NCBI GenBank assembly: GCA_963675565.2
Contig: CAXXYD010000004.1
Coordinates: 2,542,001 to 2,606,000, forward strand
DNA: 64,000 bases
Direction of reading: 5' to 3'
From: JARRKU01 sp963675565
Lineage (GTDB): Bacteria > Desulfobacterota > Desulfobacteria > Desulfobacterales > Desulfosarcinaceae
Numbering within the stretch: the first letter of the stretch is position 1; each line of letters begins with the position of its first letter. The position numbers and the translations under genes are program-made. Under the pieces are notes generated by a model. It was not told where the DNA came from, made no database searches, and saw only the letters and a program-made list of their open reading frames with translations. This document shows, piece after piece, positions 42,295-51,284 of the stretch.

Positions 42295-43109
42295 AGCACC
42301 CACGCCGCATGAGATTTATCCGGCCGTATACGATCCTCATTCTTGGGGCTGCGCTTTCGCTGGCGGCCGTCGGGGCGATCCAGTTTACTTCCTATGCCGC
42401 CGGTCCCGCCGCACCGGAGTCCACCCGGCAGATCGTCCGCAAAATTCACATGATTCTCGACCGCAATGGCAGTACCCTGACGTACGATGACCTGATGTCG
42501 GTCTACGGCATGTTGACCGGCAGCCCGGGCCCCATTGATGAAATCGAGGGACTTTTAAGGGCGATGGTTCAAAAACGTAACGCCGATCCGCGAGTGGACC
42601 AGATGATCCTGATATTCGCCGCCCAGGCCGTGGCCGAAAGCCGCTTTCCCATTGCAAACGCCGCCGGTATTTTCGATGCCATTATGGCTCAGGAAACGCG
42701 CATCAATGAATGGGTGATTTCATTTCTGGCCGACGCCATCGGACGCTACCCGGTGGACATGGTCGAAGGCGACCGGCTGATGGACGACATGGAGGCCTTG
42801 CATCGGCGCGTGCGTAGCCGCAGCAATTCACCGGATGAATATTTTGGCCAGCATTTTCTGCCGCCCCCCAGAACCGTCCGGGTACGCGACTATCTCGCCG
42901 GTATTCACGACCAGGATCTGCGCGAAATGGAAAGGAACCGGTATTATGCGTTGATCCAAGAGGGTTTTCTGGAGGCCGATATCGCGGCTTCAATGGCCTA
43001 TCTGCAGCGCAACGGCATCCCCGACGGCGGCCGGCCGTGTGTTCCCGTAATGCAGTGTCTGATTCGACACCGGGCGCAAATACCATTCACGTCCACTGCC
43101 CGGCCCTGA
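42282..43109 (+). CDS. Exported or anchored helical protein of unknown function
   Basis: Encodes 275 residues. One N-terminal hydrophobic segment (TILILGAALSLAAVGAI) is followed by a mainly helical soluble part without recognisable motifs; two cysteines lie near the end (GGRPCVPVMQCLIRH). It overlaps the end of the retropepsin-like gene by 13 bases, so the two are translationally coupled and may act together, for example as protease and inhibitor or substrate. ATG 42309 is an alternative start that removes nine basic residues. Confidence 0.7.
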   Translation: MAPLKHPRRMRFIRPYTILILGAALSLAAVGAIQFTSYAAGPAAPESTRQIVRKIHMILDRNGSTLTYDDLMSVYGMLTGSPGPIDEIEGLLRAMVQKRNADPRVDQMILIFAAQAVAESRFPIANAAGIFDAIMAQETRINEWVISFLADAIGRYPVDMVEGDRLMDDMEALHRRVRSRSNSPDEYFGQHFLPPPRTVRVRDYLAGIHDQDLREMERNRYYALIQEGFLEADIAASMAYLQRNGIPDGGRPCVPVMQCLIRHRAQIPFTSTARP

Positions 43110-43237
43110 ATCGTCCCGCCTCATGGGCGCGTCGACAGCACCCGTCTGCCCGCTCTTTGAAAAGCCGGGTTACCGTTCCAGCGCCGTGAAACCGGAACGC
43201 GCCACTTCCACGAGCCGCTCCTTGCCCAAAGCCCGAA

Positions 43238-43894
43238 TTAGAAATACATACCGTAAGGATCGATACGGACAAACAGGTGCAGGCGGAACCCCTTCAAGCC
43301 GATATCGTCCAGGGCCAGGGTGACCTGGGTACCCTCTGCCGTATTGGGGGGCACACTGACCGAAAAACGGTGTTCGGACTGGATCTCCCCCCGGCCCATG
43401 CAACGGGGGCATATGAACGGATATTGAAATCCCGATCCGCCACATTGGGGGCAGGTCGCGACCACCGGCACGGATAGCGGGAAAAGACCGCCATGACGAG
43501 CTTCGGATGGGTCGAGAATCATTTCAATGGATATTTGCGTCCGTATTCTTTCACGGTTGCGCCGAGGGCCGGCAACCGGGGCTCGGCCACCGTAGATTGC
43601 CTGGACGGGGGCGCTTTTTGCATGCCGGCCGCCATCCCAGGGGGCCTTTTCCTGAATACGGTTGTCCGGGCGCCGGGACCGGGCAGCGTCGAGCTGTCGG
43701 TCGTATATGCTGCGGCGGTCGATATCGCTCAAGGTTTCATACGCCTTCTGCACTTCTCTGAATTTGGTGGCGTTGATCTGGGCGCAGCCGCTGTCCGGGT
43801 GGTACTTTTTCACCATATTGCGGTAGGCATGCTTGATCTGATTTTTATCGGCACTTCTTGAGACACCCAAAATGAGATAATAATCTTCTTTCAC
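43238..43894 (-). CDS. DnaJ-domain co-chaperone (short, DjlA/CbpA-like in size)
   Basis: Encodes 218 residues. The J domain covers residues 1-70 (KEDYYLILGVSRSADKNQIK, with the HPD motif in KKYHPDSG). After a basic linker comes one zinc-finger-like pair, CPQCGGSGF and CPRCMGRG, half of the four CxxCxGxG motifs of full DnaJ, and part of the C-terminal substrate domain. The start is GTG 43894, with GGAGG six bases upstream; the frame extends to 43969 without a good start. It is co-oriented with the two Hsp20 genes upstream. Confidence 0.82.
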   Translation of the reverse strand: MKEDYYLILGVSRSADKNQIKHAYRNMVKKYHPDSGCAQINATKFREVQKAYETLSDIDRRSIYDRQLDAARSRRPDNRIQEKAPWDGGRHAKSAPVQAIYGGRAPVAGPRRNRERIRTQISIEMILDPSEARHGGLFPLSVPVVATCPQCGGSGFQYPFICPRCMGRGEIQSEHRFSVSVPPNTAEGTQVTLALDDIGLKGFRLHLFVRIDPYGMYF

Positions 43895-44049
43895 GGCATG
43901 CCTCCGCGACGAAAAATTACCTGGACTCGAGACGTGCCCAATCAATTGACCGCTTGGGCACCATTGCAAGTTTGGTCTTTTGCGCGCGCAAAGGGGAACA
44001 TTCAGGACCGGCTCTGGGAAATCCTCCCCGTGAACCGGTCCTGAACCGG

Positions 44050-44460
44050 TTAGCTTGCCTGAACGGCAATGGTTCGCGGTGCCGCCTTTTCAACTTTCGG
44101 CAGGGTAAGGCGCAGCACACCGTCTTTGAGTTGAGCGTCGATTTTTTCCTGATCAATCACCTCTGATAGTGAAAATTGCCGGTAATATTTACCCACCTCG
44201 TATTCAATCAGCACATCCTCTTCGCTGGCGTTTTCGAATGGTTCTATCTCGCCATTCAGGGTCAGTGTATTGTCCCGCAGATCAATGTTCAGGGCTTTGG
44301 CTTGAACGCCCGGCATATCCGCCAGCAGAACAATCGCCTTATCGTTTTCGAAAATATCCACGGCCGGTGTAAAAACCAGTCCTGGCTTGGTCTGCTCCGC
44401 CGGGGTGCTCAGTTCCTGTTTTTCTTTAACTTTGAGTTCTTTGGATTCTTTGTCAATCAT
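44050..44460 (-). CDS. Hsp20 (alpha-crystallin) small heat-shock protein
   Basis: Encodes 136 residues. A charged N-terminal arm (IDKESKELKVKEKQ) precedes the alpha-crystallin domain (residues 35-125) with ADMPGVQAKALNIDLRDNTL and the closing GVLRLTLPK. I chose ATG 44460, because AAGGAGG lies eight bases upstream and overlaps the alternative GTG 44469. It follows the other Hsp20 gene by 32 bases. These proteins hold unfolding proteins as oligomers. Confidence 0.9.
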   Translation of the reverse strand: MIDKESKELKVKEKQELSTPAEQTKPGLVFTPAVDIFENDKAIVLLADMPGVQAKALNIDLRDNTLTLNGEIEPFENASEEDVLIEYEVGKYYRQFSLSEVIDQEKIDAQLKDGVLRLTLPKVEKAAPRTIAVQAS

Positions 44461-44492
44461 GATGATCACCTCCTTAAGGGTGCGATAATCGA

Positions 44493-44951
44493 TTAATTGA
44501 TGGTAATTTGACGCGGCTTGACAGCCTCCGCCTTGGGAACGCGAATGGTCAGGATACCGTCGCTCATTTTGGCCTCGATGCGGTCCGGGTCGATCTCCGT
44601 AGGCATGGTGATGATTCTGGAAAATTTGCCCGCCTCCCGTTCGCGGCGATGGTAGCGGACCCCTTCGTTTTCTGCTTCGATTTTGCGTTCGCCGGTGATG
44701 GACAGATTCTTAACGGTGGCCTGCATTTCGATATCCTCGCTTTTCACCCCCGGAAGCTCCGCTCTGATATAGAACTTGTCCGTATCCTCGGTCATGTTGA
44801 TGGGAGGGAATACGCCGGCTCCCAGCAGCCCGCGCCGGCTGCCGGGATCATCCCCGAAAAGATGGTCGAACTGCCGCCGCATCCTGTCGAGCTGATCGAA
44901 AGCGTTTCGAAAGCCCATGTTTGGAACATTGTAAAGTCTGCGGTAAATCAT
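44493..44951 (-). CDS. Hsp20 (alpha-crystallin) small heat-shock protein
   Basis: Encodes 152 residues. The N-terminal part FDQLDRMRRQFDHLF is typical of bacterial Hsp20; the alpha-crystallin domain (residues 47-150) contains AELPGVKSEDIEM and ends DGILTIRVPKAEAVKPRQI. AAGGAGG precedes the ATG. It is the first gene of an Hsp20-Hsp20 pair with a sigma-70-like promoter upstream, and differs in sequence from its neighbour, so the two may co-assemble. Confidence 0.92.
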   Translation of the reverse strand: MIYRRLYNVPNMGFRNAFDQLDRMRRQFDHLFGDDPGSRRGLLGAGVFPPINMTEDTDKFYIRAELPGVKSEDIEMQATVKNLSITGERKIEAENEGVRYHRREREAGKFSRIITMPTEIDPDRIEAKMSDGILTIRVPKAEAVKPRQITIN

Positions 44952-45008
44952 TGGTGCACCTCCTTATTAGTGTTGTTGACCGGTTCGTGGTGGTTCTTGT
45001 TTGGCCAA

Positions 45009-45036
45009 AATTTAAAAACTAATTAGGCTGTGTCAA
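45009..45036 (-). promoter_or_regulatory. Sigma-70-like promoter of the Hsp20 pair
   Basis: Minus strand reads TTGACA, 16 bases, TAAATT, in the very AT-rich spacer 58-85 bases upstream of the first Hsp20 start. I see no sigma-32 consensus. Confidence 0.5.
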
Positions 45037-45198
45037 TACGTGAAATTAATTTTATGTTACATTACTAAATAAAAATTTATTAAAAAATAATGAGCAAGGT
45101 GGAAGAATGATGAATGCGGGTGGTGGAAAAGGCTTTCTGCCACCCGATGGATGGAAGCCTGAAAATAGCGCGCTTTCACATGAGGGCCGGAGAAAAGT

Positions 45199-46374
45199 TC
45201 ATTTCAATCCCATGGCGGCAATTTCAGATTCGAAAACTTGAATTTCCTGGCGGGTATTTCCAAGTATCAGCCCGCCAATCCGTGCCGGTGAATTCATGTA
45301 ACCATCCGCCGATGGATCATAGCTCCACAAAGGCAAAAAGAAACCGCTATGCAAAGCACGATAGGCGGCCTTCAATAGCGGTTTGTAGCCGGCCTGCCCG
45401 GTCCAGGACCGCAAACGCATCACCGATGCACCCGTTCGGCAAAATATGCTGTCGCTGAAAACCAGGGCGACTGTGGAACCGTTGGCCCGGTAATTGAGAT
45501 CGTAAGCCACCACAAGTTCATCCGGCAGTACGGCAATGTCAATCCCCAGAAGGCCGTAATAGCCGAGTGCGGCACCGCGGGCGGCGATTTTTGCCCCCAG
45601 ATCCAGGGCAGCCGGCGGCAGTGAAGGTTGCGCCACGATCCAGTTGCCGTGGTAAATCCTCCGTTTATCGATGACTTGCTCGGCACCTCCCAGGAACACG
45701 GCGTTTCCGTCCGGCATTATCGCATAGTTCAGGCAATAGTTGGCGGCCATATCAAGAAAGGACTCCACAATGATTTGGCCGGTGTTTGAAAACCGCCCCA
45801 GCGCCCGTTTCAACTGATACGCATTCAGGCAGACCCTCACGTCGGCCCCGCCGCCGCTGGTTTCATCCACCGCGGCTTTGAGTACCACGGGCAGCTTTAC
45901 GCGGAGCAGATCTTTTTTTAATTCTTCTGCTGTATACACTCTGCGCGGCGGGATATTCTCCATGGGTACCAGTTCCGGCAGATTGGCCTTATTGTTAAGG
46001 TAATTCAGCAGGTCGGGAGATATCCAGCAACAGTCGGGATCCAACTCATCGGGGGGGTGGGAATGATTCAGGACAATCGGCCGGTCCGATTGCGCCAGTA
46101 TCCGCATATGTTCGAGGTGTTCTTCGGCCGTTTTGAATCGATGCAGATTAAGCGGCGGCGAAAAGCCGCCGTCCGCCAATAGCTGCAATGCGGCGGGGGT
46201 CGAAACACCCCGACTGCAGAGTACTGCTGTTTCGCCGGCAAGGACGAGCTGTCCCCCGGTCAGGCTGTTGAGAAACGGGTTTCCGGGCGGAATCCATCGG
46301 CAGGCGCTGGAGGAAGGACGTGGGCAATACACAACGGCGCCGAAAACATCTTTTAGACTGATGGTTGGTCGCAT
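45199..46374 (-). CDS. ATP-grasp domain protein
   Basis: Encodes 391 residues. The central part fits an ATP-grasp fold: LPVVLKAAVDETSGGGADVRVC with the phosphate-binding lysine and glycines, GQIIVESFLDMAANYCLNYA with the adenine-side glutamate, and YYGLLGIDIAVLPDELVVAYDLNYRANGS with the metal-binding D and N (shortest diagnostic: DLNYRANGS). Such enzymes join a carboxylate to an amine or similar nucleophile through an acyl phosphate. The N-terminal 120 residues are not recognisable. It is downstream of a second ATP-grasp gene, with 79 bases between. Substrate unknown. Confidence 0.75.
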   Translation of the reverse strand: MRPTISLKDVFGAVVYCPRPSSSACRWIPPGNPFLNSLTGGQLVLAGETAVLCSRGVSTPAALQLLADGGFSPPLNLHRFKTAEEHLEHMRILAQSDRPIVLNHSHPPDELDPDCCWISPDLLNYLNNKANLPELVPMENIPPRRVYTAEELKKDLLRVKLPVVLKAAVDETSGGGADVRVCLNAYQLKRALGRFSNTGQIIVESFLDMAANYCLNYAIMPDGNAVFLGGAEQVIDKRRIYHGNWIVAQPSLPPAALDLGAKIAARGAALGYYGLLGIDIAVLPDELVVAYDLNYRANGSTVALVFSDSIFCRTGASVMRLRSWTGQAGYKPLLKAAYRALHSGFFLPLWSYDPSADGYMNSPARIGGLILGNTRQEIQVFESEIAAMGLK

Positions 46375-46453
46375 TGAAGCTTCAGGCGTCTTTTCATTTT
46401 CACCATTAGATCATTTTCCTGATCCAGGAACTTGGGCACAAAGTCGCCGCCGG

Positions 46454-47314
46454 TTATCCCAGGAATCCGGCAATTCCGCTGGATAGGTCAAGGGCGATAG
46501 CCCGAACCCGTGAATTCAAGTTGTTGTGATTAGCCGTCGGCGTCCGGTTGGCATCATAAAGAACGACGCGATCGTCGACAATTGAATAGTCAAATTTGCC
46601 GTAATCGAAACCCAGTTCTTCCCGCATTTTGCGCAATTGGGGAGGTACCGGCAGGCCCTGTTCACGGCCCACAATGTTGGCCGCCTTGACAATAGGCTGT
46701 TCAGAAAAAGAGCGCACGTTAATTTCACGATCCCCAAAAAAAACCCATTGCCTTAGACAGTAAAGGCGGTCCTTGCGTTCGGCCAGGAATTTTTCCACCA
46801 CCAGGCGCGGATTCTGCCATATGGCATCAGGTACGGCGGCCATAGTATCGTAGATCGGGTAGGCAGATGACGACAGACGGCCGGTCCAGTTCCAGGGCAT
46901 TGCCCCCACTATTTTACGTTGCAGCCAACCCGCCGGCCCCGGCAGTCCGTTCAGGCACTGTTCAGGATGACCTCCGGAATTCTGATTGGTTTTGATGATG
47001 ACCGGGCCATGATAGTCCTCGGTTCCGTCGAGCAGGTTCATGCTGACCCGGCGCTTGGATATATCAATGGCCCTGCCGTTGACCACAACCGGATAGCGAT
47101 TCGCAAAACGGCAATATTCCTCCGGCACCACCGTCAAGTTGACATGCAGGACAACGGCATCGGCCGCTTTGAATACTTTCGTGCCGTTCAGAAAAAGGAC
47201 GTTGATATTTTGCTTCTGCCATTCGTCCACCAACAGCCGCAGGAAATAATTTTTAGCGCTGAATTTTTGCCTGGCATGCAAAAGAATGGCAACGGTTTTA
47301 GGCGAATTACCCAT
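46454..47314 (-). CDS. ATP-grasp-like protein (RimK/glutathione synthetase-like)
   Basis: Encodes 286 residues. It has a pre-ATP-grasp Rossmann-like start (KTVAILLHARQKFSAKNYF), NGRAIDISKRRVSMNLL, the ATP-grasp strand GPVIIKTNQNSGGHPE, and a C-terminal GFDYGKFDYSIVDDRVVLYDANRTPT whose D and N match metal ligands. Shorter than typical RimK. It lies directly upstream of the other ATP-grasp gene in the same direction, so the two probably act in one pathway, for example making a peptide-like or modified small molecule. No precursor peptide or methyltransferase is visible nearby. Confidence 0.7.
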   Translation of the reverse strand: MGNSPKTVAILLHARQKFSAKNYFLRLLVDEWQKQNINVLFLNGTKVFKAADAVVLHVNLTVVPEEYCRFANRYPVVVNGRAIDISKRRVSMNLLDGTEDYHGPVIIKTNQNSGGHPEQCLNGLPGPAGWLQRKIVGAMPWNWTGRLSSSAYPIYDTMAAVPDAIWQNPRLVVEKFLAERKDRLYCLRQWVFFGDREINVRSFSEQPIVKAANIVGREQGLPVPPQLRKMREELGFDYGKFDYSIVDDRVVLYDANRTPTANHNNLNSRVRAIALDLSSGIAGFLG

Positions 47315-47606
47315 GGGGGATTCTTTCCCGATGAAAGCGTTAAGGCTAAAAAAAAGAAACGCGGCGGACCATATCAGGAAAGGGAAAATGCGTCAATACG
47401 TATGTTAATACAATATGTTGCTGTAATTGCGAGGCACGAACGGGCATCCCCGGTTGACCACCTTGATTGCCACGCTTGCTGCAGCGTTAACACTGCCCTA
47501 ATAATTGGTCTCTATGTATTGCGGCATGCGTGTCGGGGCGATTTGCCAATGTCGCTATGGCCCCGGATGAATCAATGAATCATGGATAGGGAAAGGATGG
47601 ACCCTG

Positions 47607-48092
47607 ATGACTGGTTCCAACGTGGACATCACCGACGGCCATAGTGCCCTGCGCCGCGGCCTGGTTATAACCTTTGCAGCGGCAGCCTGCCTGATGGTTG
47701 CCGCTTGCGCCGTCCAGAGGCGGCCGGCGGATTTCGACCCCAGAACTTGCCTGCAGCTTGTTCCGGGCAGTGTGGGAGGATTGCGAATCACCCAGGGGCC
47801 GCGGACGGAAAAAAGCATCATTCGCGATATGGTTCCGGCCGTTTGCAACGGCCGGGCACTGTTTCAGAAGATGCAGGCCCAGGACGCCCTGCTGAAGCCC
47901 GGCAGCGTGGTTTTCCGGGTGGTGGTGGAATACACCGGTGAGGTCAGAAATGTCTCTGTCGAGGAAACCAGCATTACATCGGCGCCTTTTCTGTCACGGG
48001 TTGCAGCCATGATCGAGAATACCGATTTCGTTCTCTGGGCCAGGGATGACACGGACGCTGTTTTTTTCTATCCCGTCCGTTTCATGCCTTAG
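47607..48092 (+). CDS. Lipoprotein with an AgmX/PglI- or TonB-like C-terminal domain
   Basis: Encodes 161 residues. The lipobox is VAAC after a hydrophobic stretch (LVITFAAAACLMVAAC). The C-terminal 65 residues, GSVVFRVVVEYTGEVRNVSVEE and later DAVFFYPVRFMP, resemble the C-terminal fold of AgmX/PglI and TonB proteins that contact partner envelope proteins. Function unknown. The spacer 47315-47606 before it holds no other recognisable gene. Confidence 0.65.
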   Translation: MTGSNVDITDGHSALRRGLVITFAAAACLMVAACAVQRRPADFDPRTCLQLVPGSVGGLRITQGPRTEKSIIRDMVPAVCNGRALFQKMQAQDALLKPGSVVFRVVVEYTGEVRNVSVEETSITSAPFLSRVAAMIENTDFVLWARDDTDAVFFYPVRFMP

Positions 48093-48124
48093 GTCAAACG
48101 GCCACATGGAGACGATGACGGGCA

Positions 48125-48151
48125 GGGGCGGCGCCTGCGGGCGCAGCCCCT
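48125..48151. terminator. Hairpin between convergent genes
   Basis: GGGGC and GCCCC flank a nested GCGCC/GGGCGC stem between the rightward lipoprotein gene and the leftward alkaline phosphatase. A short TTT follows on the plus strand. It is a plausible terminator of the lipoprotein gene. Confidence 0.45.
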
Positions 48152-48173
48152 TTGCCGTTAATGCGCCAGACGG

Positions 48174-49845
48174 CTACTGAAGGCGCAATACCCTGAGCGC
48201 TTTCTGCGAGACATAAACCTTGTCGGTGCGGGGGGCGTAGACGGTGACCCCGGGCAGGCTGATGGTTTTGCCTTTATACACCATGTAGTCCTTGGAGATG
48301 GGCAACTCGGCACCCCTGACCTTGAGAACCAGGTTTTCTGTCATACCGTAGTCGTCCTTGTTTTCCGGATCGCCTTCGATGACATAATCGCTGGTGACCG
48401 TCTCCAGATCAACGTAGAGCGTCCGGGTGGTTTTTTGCAGGTCGACATTCATGGCCGCGGCGGCCATGGCGGCCAGGTCCGTATTGTCGATGGTGCCCAC
48501 CGGGGCATCCATGCCAATAGATCCACAGCGGAACGGTTTCGCCGTTGTGGCCGTGGGTGGTCCAGCCGATCACGGTGTAGTTTTTGCTCAGCACCCGGGC
48601 CAGGGCGTAGGCCATCCCGACGCTGGGTTGCAGCGCACGGATTTCATCCACATCGGCCTGGTCGATGTCCAGAGACCAGTATTCGGCCACCTTGTCAATC
48701 AGTTCGGCGTCGTTCGAATCATCTTCCATCAGGGCCACAAGACCCGGAGAGCTGATTTTCATTCCTTTGAGGGGATTGACCAAGTCCTCGACTTTGGTTG
48801 CGGTATAGCCCACTGCGGTGTTGTAGTGACCGATCTTCATGCCGCCGGTATTGTGGTCCGGAAAGGCCATGACCAGCGTACGGCCGTCCCGGTCGGCAAA
48901 ATCGCAGGCCACTTTGACGGCATCGTCAAAGGCGATAAAATCGGTGGTCATGTAGATCGGGTCGTTGTTGTGACCGGCCCAGTCCACCTGGGAGCCTTCC
49001 ACCATCAGGAAAAAGCCGTCCCTGTCCCGGGAGAGCAGTTCGATGGCCTTGGCCGTCATTTGGGCAAGGGAGGGTTCGCTTGGAGCAAAGTACTGACGGT
49101 CGATATCGGGTTGCATATGGCTCATGGCAAACAACCCGAACACCCTGCCCCGGGCAACGTCGTCCATCTTTTCCGCGGTGTCGACGAACTGGTATCCGCG
49201 TCCCAGCAGAACAGACATCAGATCCTCATCGGATCTTTTGCCGCCATTATCTTTGAGCAGCAGGTGGCGTTTGCCGCCGCCGAAAGCCACATCCACGTTG
49301 TTGTAGACCAGATGTTCCATGATATCGTTGGGCCAGTTGCGGTTTTCGACATGAGTGTAAAAAGCCGCCGGCGTGGCATGGGTGATCCGGGAGGTGGCCA
49401 CCACGCCGGTGGCTTTGCCGGCCAGTTTGGCGGCTTCCAGGACACTGGCGACAGGGGCATATGGGGTCGCCATATATTCGGGGGCGTAAATGCTCAGCAG
49501 GGTTTCCGGTTCAGGTCCGACCCCCAGGAAACCATTGCTGGTTTTAGTGGCGGTGGCGAAGGCGGTGGCCGCCGAGGCTGAATCGGTGATAATCGAATCG
49601 GCCATGTGGATCTTGACGGCGCCGATACCCATTTTGTCCACCTGCAGATCCGTGCCCTTGTACCAGCGGGCCACGGTCTGAACGGTTTCATCGCAGCCGT
49701 CGGGGATCATAACGATGACGTTTTTGAATTGGCGTCCGTGGCCATGATGATTTCCTCTGGCCATTGCCGGGCTCCCCAAACCAATGACCATCGCGGTGCA
49801 CAACAACAGGCACACCGAGATTTTTTTCCAGCCAGCCATCTTCAT
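48174..49845 (-). pseudogene. phoA: Alkaline phosphatase interrupted by a one-base frameshift
   Basis: The first part (49845 to about 48518) encodes a PhoA-family phosphatase with a signal peptide (ISVCLLLCTAMVIGLGSPAMA), VIVMIPDGCDE, the nucleophile region TDSASAATAFATATK, FFLMVEGSQVDWAGHNND, and ending GHNGETVPLWIY. There the frame switches: the natural continuation G-MDAPVGTIDNTD is in the next register (stop 48174). Removing one A:T pair at 48516/48517 (TATTGGC to TATGGC) restores a single 556-residue protein. As written, translation ends after a nonsense tail at 48409, losing the last 110 residues but not the metal centres. It may be a real mutation or a sequencing error. ATG 49845 has AAGGAG six bases upstream. 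Confidence 0.85.
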
Positions 49846-50405
49846 TTTCTTCTCCTTCTGATTGTGGTTTATCGTACGCGATGCGGATGCAGTGGATTCC
49901 CATCGCCTACTTCCGTCGCCAACCGCTTCCCGGAGCCGCTGCCCCAATGGATGCGGTCATTCAATGCCGCGTTTTTAATCGCCTGCGGTTATGATTGCAT
50001 TTGTCTTTGATTATTTTTTTGTTAGACGTCTCGCCGCATGCGCAGACAGGATCACTCTTGCGGTTTCTCATTGATTCGGGTTGATGATAAATAACGTAAG
50101 TGGGAGGAGGCATTTACTAACGGGTGGTCGTCAGGGCCGAGGCAGGTGCGGATTTCAAATAGATGACTCTTGCGCCTTTCCCATATTCACGGCAATCGGC
50201 GCTGATACTGCAAAAAACAACTTCCCCGTCATTATGAAACACGCGATGGTCCGGTGATATGAATGGTGTGACCGAGTTTTTCCTTGAAATTCTTTTTTTT
50301 GATGATGTAATATAAAAATGTAAACATTCCTTCTAGATATCTGCATTATCCGCTGCGCTGTGTCACGATTTCGGAACCTTGTCAGCCGGGTTCAGAGGAC
50401 TCGCA
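49846..50405. other. Spacer without a supported gene
   Basis: About 560 bases between the leftward phosphatase gene and the rightward membrane protein gene, becoming AT-rich towards 50300. I see no convincing gene, RNA or repeat; it should contain both promoters. Confidence 0.45.
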
Positions 50406-51254
50406 ATGTCAAAAGGGAGCCAAAAAAAAAGGAAACAGGACCATAGGCCTTACAACCTTCTGTTGATCGGTGCCGTCATTCTGGCGGCCGTCGGTGCCTA
50501 CCTGGTTTACGTCCGCGTAAGGGTTGTTGCAAAGCCGCTTCCGGACGTGTTCAGTATTTTGGAGCGGCAAGGTTATACGCCCAATGATGGCTTGTCCGGA
50601 CTTTTCCAACCGGGAAACGTGATCCAGGTCGCTGAAAAAGGACCCGATGGGACCGAACGCGAACTGGCCACACCGCTGGTATTCGCCTGGGGGAGCGACT
50701 GTTTTTCGGGCCGCACCCCTGCGGTTTCTGATTTCAGTCTTCCCACGACCACCGGCTCTTCCTCTGCCTCCCTTTCCATCGGCGGTGAGATGTTGGCGGA
50801 AAAGCTGCCCTCCTTGAAAATCGAGAGTGCGGCTGTCGCCAGTTACAAACTCGAATTTGTTGACGTACGCATTCAGACCTTTGCCAAGGGTGATCTCTCC
50901 GGCTCTTTTTCCGACAAATGTGTCCGCATGCTTCGGACGGCACTGGACAGCGGGGACAAGGTCGAGTGGTACCGGGTCGTCATGGAAGCGGTGGTGGCCG
51001 GTGAATTGTTAATGGAGATTGAATGGAAGGGCGACGCCAGCGCCGGCGTAAAACAGTCCGTAACCGGCAACGCGGAAAAGTCGCTCGCCCGGACCGGTAC
51101 TTCGAACAACGGACCTGGTGTGCCCTTCAAACTGGACGTCCGTGTGGCCGGCGCAGACGAAAAGAAAACGGTTCTTTCCGCCAAAGGCCTGGTGGTCCTC
51201 GCCTACCGCGCCCGTCCCATCCAGCCCAAAACCGCTGCCGGACAGGGATCCTGA
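50406..51254 (+). CDS. Single-span membrane protein of unknown function
   Basis: Encodes 282 residues: a very basic N-terminus (SKGSQKKRKQDHRPY), one membrane helix (LLLIGAVILAAVGAYLVYV, near residues 18-37) and a soluble domain without a recognised family. Pairs of cysteines are sparse (SDCFSG, DKCVRM). ATG 50406 was chosen; an in-frame ATG at 50379 would add nine residues. It is 30 bases upstream of the DUF4384 gene and converges, with it, on the WD40-caspase gene, which suggests a shared function. Confidence 0.65.
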   Translation: MSKGSQKKRKQDHRPYNLLLIGAVILAAVGAYLVYVRVRVVAKPLPDVFSILERQGYTPNDGLSGLFQPGNVIQVAEKGPDGTERELATPLVFAWGSDCFSGRTPAVSDFSLPTTTGSSSASLSIGGEMLAEKLPSLKIESAAVASYKLEFVDVRIQTFAKGDLSGSFSDKCVRMLRTALDSGDKVEWYRVVMEAVVAGELLMEIEWKGDASAGVKQSVTGNAEKSLARTGTSNNGPGVPFKLDVRVAGADEKKTVLSAKGLVVLAYRARPIQPKTAAGQGS

Positions 51255-51284
51255 CGAATTGCACGGACCAAAAGGAGTTGCACC

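Noticed and set aside
48510..48525. Programmed frameshifting in the alkaline phosphatase gene
   Set aside because: The site ATCTATTGGC has no slippery heptamer and no obvious downstream structure; a simple one-base insertion explains it.
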